A program made the translations under genes and the position numbers. The notes under the pieces were generated by a model that was not told the DNA's origin, did not search any database, and saw only the letters and a list, made by a program, of their open reading frames with translations. Below are positions 33,908 through 39,012 of a stretch of DNA of 39,012 nucleotides, one piece after another; the stretch's first letter is position 1; each line of letters begins with the position of its first letter. Source of the DNA: Parachlamydiales bacterium (GTDB lineage: Bacteria; Chlamydiota; Chlamydiia; Chlamydiales; JAEYWL01); contig JAGVLX010000107.1 in the NCBI GenBank assembly GCA_020054065.1, positions 1 through 39,012 of the forward strand. Direction: 5' to 3'.

Positions 33908-34092
33908 GGTGCAATTCTAATTGAAAAAACCTCTGTGCTTTCAACCTTGAACTGAAGTGGTTTTTTAGAACTTTGATCGCAAAGTCATTACTTTCTAAAG
34001 AGACCTACACTAAGCGATCATCCAATGATGTAAGCTTTGTAGTATTTGATTAAAATTTTGATCGCATATGGATTTTCCTGCATCGATGAAAC
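33908..34092. other. Gap between antiporter gene and orphan ORF
   Basis: An AT-rich 185-bp stretch. AAAAAACC (33922 on) and GGTTTTTT (33959 on) can pair around an internal small hairpin, so this may be a weak terminator for the antiporter gene. No ORF or RNA gene is seen. Confidence 0.35.
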
Positions 34093-34548
34093 TCAATCCC
34101 ACCATGTTAGTGAATGTTTTTTCAGCATCTCATATGCATAGTGAATATCGTCCTCTTCTTTCTGTTGGTCAATTTTATACCGACTAATACAATATTTACA
34201 AATCTCACGCTGCCATTCATTTTTATTTAAAGTTTCACAATCACAGGATTCTTTTTTTATGTGGCTGCGTTCTGTGTTATCGTAATAATAAAATTTTTTA
34301 TCGGTATGTCGTAATAGAAGCTCTTCAACGATTTTCATCTGTTTAACGATGATAGGAGTGTCAACCACAAAATTATTTTTTTGAATATTCTTACGAACTC
34401 GGCTAATTTTGTAGGCCATAATTTCAAATATATTATTATACTCCCAATCTTCGTCGTTCCATAAAACCGGTATCCATCCTAGCAGTCGCTTTAAAAAGCG
34501 ACCGGTTTTCCTGATTTTCCAAGATATTTTTCGTATCCAACTAAACAT
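34093..34548 (-). CDS. Hypothetical protein, phage-like appearance
   Basis: A 151-residue protein, more AT-rich than the other genes in the window. It starts MFSWIRKISWKIRKTGRFLK, continues with GWIPVLWNDEDWEYNNIFEIMAYKISR, has a cysteine cluster CDCET...CKYC near 103-120 and ends in MLKKHSLTWWD. Small proteins with a W.DEDWD...I...K..R pattern near the start and YAYEMLKK...WWD-like tails are common in tailed-phage genomes, so a phage or prophage origin is possible; this is from general memory, not a search. It has no membrane segment. ATG 34548 has only a weak AAGAAAG site. It stands alone between core genes and the CRISPR array, at the inferred leader-distal end, and has no Cas features. 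Confidence 0.55.
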   Translation of the reverse strand: MFSWIRKISWKIRKTGRFLKRLLGWIPVLWNDEDWEYNNIFEIMAYKISRVRKNIQKNNFVVDTPIIVKQMKIVEELLLRHTDKKFYYYDNTERSHIKKESCDCETLNKNEWQREICKYCISRYKIDQQKEEDDIHYAYEMLKKHSLTWWD

Positions 34549-34662
34549 TAGCTTTCTTTTTTAGATATGTATTCGGATCGCGGCATTTTGCATATCTGCT
34601 GCGAGCAATAACAAATGTCATAGCGTTTTATGATAAAGATTTTTGGTTTTAGAAGCACAATA

Positions 34663-37600
34663 TTTCTAAGCTGCCTATGCGGCAGTGAACAATTGAACAA
34701 TTTCGAGATACGTTTGAATTATTTTCTAAGCTGCCTGTGCGGCAGTGAACTTAATCGTAATCTTCGATTATTACAACGGGAATTTCTAAGCTGCCTGTGC
34801 GGCAGTGAACCTGCAGCAGCTTCGTAGGTTTTTAATGGCTCATTTCTAAGCTGCCTGTGCGGCAGTGAACGCATACTCTCAATTATCTAAAATGGAGAAA
34901 TGTTTCTAAGCTGCCTGTGCGGCAGTGAACCAATAAGCTTTTTAGCTTTTTGATTACCAATATTTTCTAAGCTGCCTGTGCGGCAGTGAACTTAGCCTTC
35001 TCTACAATCTACTATATCCACATTTTCTAAGCTGCCTGTGCGGCAGTGAACTTAACTTACCCTATGAAAAGTCAAAAGCCCTATTTCTAAGCTGCCTGTG
35101 CGGCAGTGAACAAGATAGAAATGTGGACTAAACCCTACCCTGGTTTCTAAGCTGCCTGTGCGGCAGTGAACTTTCACACGTCTAATCGTAGGGGATATTC
35201 TTTTTTCTAAGCTGCCTGTGCGGCAGTGAACAATCAAAATGCAAAATCGCTAAATACAATCGATTTCTAAGCTGCCTGTGCGGCAGTGAACGAATTACGC
35301 GCAAAATACTCTGCGCAGCAAATTTTCTAAGCTGCCTGTGCGGCAGTGAACGAAATCTCAAGTTGTTTAAGTTTTTAAGCGCATTTCTAAGCTGCCTGTG
35401 CGGCAGTGAACGCTTCGCCTTGAGCTAGAGCAGTTTGCAGTTTTTTCTAAGCTGCCTGTGCGGCAGTGAACATGATGGTATACGTAATGCCGCTGATTTA
35501 TTTTTTCTAAGCTGCCTGTGCGGCAGTGAACCTAGACGCATCGTAGATAGCGGCAAACATGATTTTCTAAGCTGCCTGTGCGGCAGTGAACTAGGTTGCG
35601 ATAAAAAACGAAAGTAATATCAATTTCTAAGCTGCCTGTGCGGCAGTGAACAGGAATTGAGATCTTTTTATGTGGATAGAGAATTTCTAAGCTGCCTGTG
35701 CGGCAGTGAACTCAATCCAGCGACAGTTTACATGTATATACAATTTCTAAGCTGCCTGTGCGGCAGTGAACCCAAGAAATTGAACGCTGCGTCAATTTCC
35801 CTTTTTCTAAGCTGCCTGTGCGGCAGTGAACTTATATATTTATGTACGTTAACAACATATCAATTTCTAAGCTGCCTGTGCGGCAGTGAACTTCTCAACG
35901 ATAGTGGCAACTTAAGCCCTAAATTTCTAAGCTGCCTGTGCGGCAGTGAACATAATTAGCTGCAATATTGTTGTTTTCGTATATTTCTAAGCTGCCTGTG
36001 CGGCAGTGAACCCATTGCGGACGCAAGACCAATAAAGAAATTATTTCTAAGCTGCCTGTGCGGCAGTGAACAAATGCCGAAGTTTTAAAATCCCTAGTTT
36101 TATTTTCTAAGCTGCCTGTGCGGCAGTGAACGATTATCGACCCAATCTTCCCAGCCAATAATCTTTCTAAGCTGCCTGTGCGGCAGTGAACACTATTTAT
36201 TGCTACGCACACCAATCCTATCATTTCTAAGCTGCCTGTGCGGCAGTGAACTCAGTAAGAAACCAGGAATGACTACTGTGGGATTTCTAAGCTGCCTGTG
36301 CGGCAGTGAACCACCAGGTGCTAAACTTGCTGGTTTACCTACTTTTCTAAGCTGCCTGTGCGGCAGTGAACTCATTCGGCGACTCCATGTTTCTCCATCT
36401 TTATTTCTAAGCTGCCTGTGCGGCAGTGAACCATAGTAATACTCTTCACAGATTCTAATTTGATTTCTAAGCTGCCTGTGCGGCAGTGAACTAAAGGTTT
36501 CTTATGTGATCTTGAAGCTTTTATTTCTAAGCTGCCTGTGCGGCAGTGAACTTGTGCATTACTTACTAATTGTCCATTCGAAATTTCTAAGCTGCCTGTG
36601 CGGCAGTGAACGGTCTGGAAACTTTGCTCCAGTTGGTCGGTAATTTCTAAGCTGCCTGTGCGGCAGTGAACAGAAACGCCATCCCAATTGTTGGGGTAAT
36701 TGTTTTCTAAGCTGCCTGTGCGGCAGTGAACAGAACGGAATCAAGAACGGATATGCGTCATATTTTCTAAGCTGCCTGTGCGGCAGTGAACCTACAAGAG
36801 GTCTATTTTTAGGTTTTCCTGTTTTTTCTAAGCTGCCTGTGCGGCAGTGAACTAACTCCTTTCCTTCTTTTTTGTTTTCTTTTTTTTCTAAGCTGCCTGT
36901 GCGGCAGTGAACGATACCTAATTTCTTAATCGTGTTCTTACGTTTTTCTAAGCTGCCTGTGCGGCAGTGAACGATACCTAATTTCTTAATCGTGTTCTTA
37001 CGTTTTTCTAAGCTGCCTGTGCGGCAGTGAACTCAGTAAACAAATCCCCAGAAACAGGATCCAATTTCTAAGCTGCCTGTGCGGCAGTGAACTTTGCTCG
37101 ACGCTGTATGTTGCTTGTTGCTGTTTTCTAAGCTGCCTGTGCGGCAGTGAACATAATCCTCATCTACGAAATATGTATCTGCACTTTCTAAGCTGCCTGT
37201 GCGGCAGTGAACTATAGACTGTTCTTCCTTGTAACGATGCACCATTTCTAAGCTGCCTGTGCGGCAGTGAACGTATTCGTCAAATGGAGTCGTCATTTCT
37301 AATATTTCTAAGCTGCCTGTGCGGCAGTGAACATAAAAATACTGTTTGTCTAGGTCTTGGCTTATTTCTAAGCTGCCTGTGCGGCAGTGAACCTATTAAA
37401 GGAAAATATTTAAATAAATATTTTTTTCTAAGCTGCCTGTGCGGCAGTGAACTGAATTTACTTCTCCTGTCTACACGTTATGTTTTTCTAAGCTGCCTGT
37501 GCGGCAGTGAACGAAAAACAATGGAACCAACGACTGGACGTTTTTTTCTAAGCTGCCTGTGCGGCAGTGAACCGCGACATTAAAAGCACCACATGTTCTC

Positions 37601-39012
37601 ATATTTTCTAAGCTGCCTGTGCGGCAGTGAACTCATCTAAAAATCGTTTATGGAAGCGCGACATTTTCTAAGCTGCCTGTGCGGCAGTGAACGATCAGAA
37701 TCTTTTTGACCCATCCTAGTGCCTTTTCTAAGCTGCCTGTGCGGCAGTGAACAATGGCAATCACATTTGCAGGATTATTTATTTTTTCTAAGCTGCCTGT
37801 GCGGCAGTGAACTTCTAGTACACTATATTCCATCGTCACCCTTATTTCTAAGCTGCCTGTGCGGCAGTGAACTGTCGGTATCAAAAGGGATCTTGTCCCA
37901 GTATTTTCTAAGCTGCCTGTGCGGCAGTGAACCGGGAGCTACAGGCGGTGTTGTTACCCTAACATTTCTAAGCTGCCTGTGCGGCAGTGAACAATACCCA
38001 GTGAATCCAATTTATCCGAACATTTTTCTAAGCTGCCTGTGCGGCAGTGAACTAAGATCAAACAATGGGTGGAATTCTATGCATTTTCTAAGCTGCCTGT
38101 GCGGCAGTGAACTTCGAGTTCTTTGGAATAGCGGACGTGCGCCGTTTCTAAGCTGCCTGTGCGGCAGTGAACTCTTAGATTTTTTATTTTATTCGTCAAC
38201 CACTTTTCTAAGCTGCCTGTGCGGCAGTGAACCACAAGCTGCGGCTGAACTTACAGCTTATGTCTTTCTAAGCTGCCTGTGCGGCAGTGAACAATCCATC
38301 TCACAAGGATTAGGAATGGCAGCATTTCTAAGCTGCCTGTGCGGCAGTGAACATGGTGACACACTATTGATTGCATCTTTAACTTTTCTAAGCTGCCTGT
38401 GCGGCAGTGAACGCGGCAGGATTCGAAGACACCTATGAGGCTTTTTTCTAAGCTGCCTGTGCGGCAGTGAACTTGTTCAGAACGGAAATCCTATTCGAAC
38501 TAATTTTCTAAGCTGCCTGTGCGGCAGTGAACAGTAGATAAGGATTGTTCAAGAAAACGGTCATTTTCTAAGCTGCCTGTGCGGCAGTGAACTATGTCAG
38601 AAAAACCAATAGATGCGACTTACTTTTCTAAGCTGCCTGTGCGGCAGTGAACTTGTTAATGGATTTTGGCAGCTTAAAGGTGGATTTCTAAGCTGCCTGT
38701 GCGGCAGTGAACAATCCCAAGAAAAATTAGCACCTATTCAATCATTTCTAAGCTGCCTGTGCGGCAGTGAACATAAGCTCCAAAAAGAAGCTGATAAACT
38801 CGCTTTTCTAAGCTGCCTGTGCGGCAGTGAACAAAGTCGGACGAAAAATTAAAGAGTTTTGGCATTTCTAAGCTGCCTGTGCGGCAGTGAACAAATTTAT
38901 AAAGTTCCAATAGAACATTACGTTTTTCTAAGCTGCCTGTGCGGCAGTGAACTAATGATGGCAGCTTTTAGAATTTGCTTATCATTTCTAAGCTGCCTGT
39001 GCGGCAGTGAAC
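34663..39012 (-). CRISPR. CRISPR array, type I-F repeat, 73 repeats, open at right edge
   Basis: Seventy-three 28-bp repeats alternate with 72 complete spacers: 70 of 32 nt and two of 33 nt (34931-34963 and 36792-36824). Repeats look identical by eye except the leftmost (34663-34690), which reads CTATG where the others read CTGTG. On the minus strand the repeat begins GTTCACTGCC, has the stem CTGCC-GCACA-GGCAG and ends CTTAGAAA, matching type I-F repeats apart from loop bases and one tag base. Cas6f/Csy4 should cut after the stem, leaving the 8-nt tag CUUAGAAA. The degenerate repeat on the left and the I-F orientation both place the leader beyond 39012 with transcription leftward. The window ends exactly at a repeat end. 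No cas gene is visible. Spacers all differ except one adjacent duplicate. Confidence 0.98.

Noticed and set aside
34093..34548. Orphan ORF next to the array as a cas or anti-CRISPR gene
   Set aside because: It shows none of the motifs of Cas1, Cas2-3, Csy1-4, and nothing in the sequence supports an anti-CRISPR role.
34549..34662. Region left of the array as the CRISPR leader
   Set aside because: The adjoining repeat is the degenerate one and the I-F repeat orientation points the other way, so this is the trailer side.
34630..38852. Long ORFs in the array with repeated FLSCLCGSE (plus) or VHCRTGSLE (minus) peptides, up to 239 residues
   Set aside because: The repeat-spacer period is 60 bp, a multiple of three, and the repeat lacks stops in these frames, so open frames arise by chance. 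They have no ribosome sites or codon bias and are not proteins.
1..39012. tRNA or rRNA genes
   Set aside because: I scanned the gaps for cloverleaf-like and rRNA-like sequence and found nothing I could support.

Overview
The window is chromosomal DNA from a member of the Chlamydiae, most likely an amoeba-associated Parachlamydiaceae-type organism. The evidence is a set of genes and gene orders that I recognise from Chlamydia: a metal-uptake operon ytgABCD whose YtgC is fused to a DtxR-like YtgR domain, an Npt1-type ATP/ADP translocase, a fused SecDF, RecJ, the developmental regulator Euo, a Tsp/CT441-type protease and a 506-residue GltX. The order npt1 ... CT066-like ... ytgABCD recalls CT065-CT070 of C. 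trachomatis, and secDF-recJ-euo-tsp-gltX recalls CT448-CT441. Two F-box proteins and a large leucine-rich repeat protein point to the amoeba-infecting families, which are known for expanded ubiquitin-pathway mimics. Assignments are by eye and from memory; no search was run.

Layout. 1-2250: tail of a probable 3-hydroxyacyl-CoA dehydrogenase, a MenI/YdiI-type hotdog thioesterase and two tandem secreted PsbP/DUF1795-like proteins. 2251-9052 (minus strand): a DASS-family anion transporter, then the operon mrp-ytgA-ytgB-ytgCR-ytgD with start/stop overlaps at two junctions. 9053-14656: a divergent regulatory region with two clear palindromes, a CT066-like small protein, an unknown protein, the LRR protein and the ATP/ADP translocase. 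14657-25883: secDF, recJ, an RlmD/TrmA-family methyltransferase, euo (minus) and tsp. 25979-29034: two divergent F-box/beta-propeller proteins in the place where C. trachomatis carries the omcAB cysteine-rich protein genes. 29112-33907: gltX, an MscS channel, an unknown membrane protein and a CPA2 cation/proton antiporter, probably one transcription unit. 34093-34548: an AT-rich orphan ORF with a phage-like look. 34663-39012: a CRISPR array that reaches the window edge.

The array is the most striking object. It has 73 repeats of 28 bp and 72 complete spacers (70 of 32 nt, 2 of 33 nt). Read on the minus strand, the repeat has the type I-F hallmarks (GTTCACTGCC start, CTGCC/GGCAG stem, 8-nt tag ending in AGAAA). 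The one degenerate repeat is at the left end, so the leader, and perhaps the cas genes, should lie beyond position 39012. CRISPR is rare in obligate intracellular bacteria; the chlamydial case I know of (Protochlamydia naegleriophila) is a short type I-E locus. A long type I-F array in a chlamydia would therefore be notable. No cas gene is present in the window.

A second theme is a set of long imperfect inverted repeats in intergenic gaps, built from degenerate short words (CAGGAT, CAGGAC, CACTGAG, CGCAAAG, CCCGTA). They occur mostly between convergent genes, and once inside the ytg operon between ytgA and ytgB.
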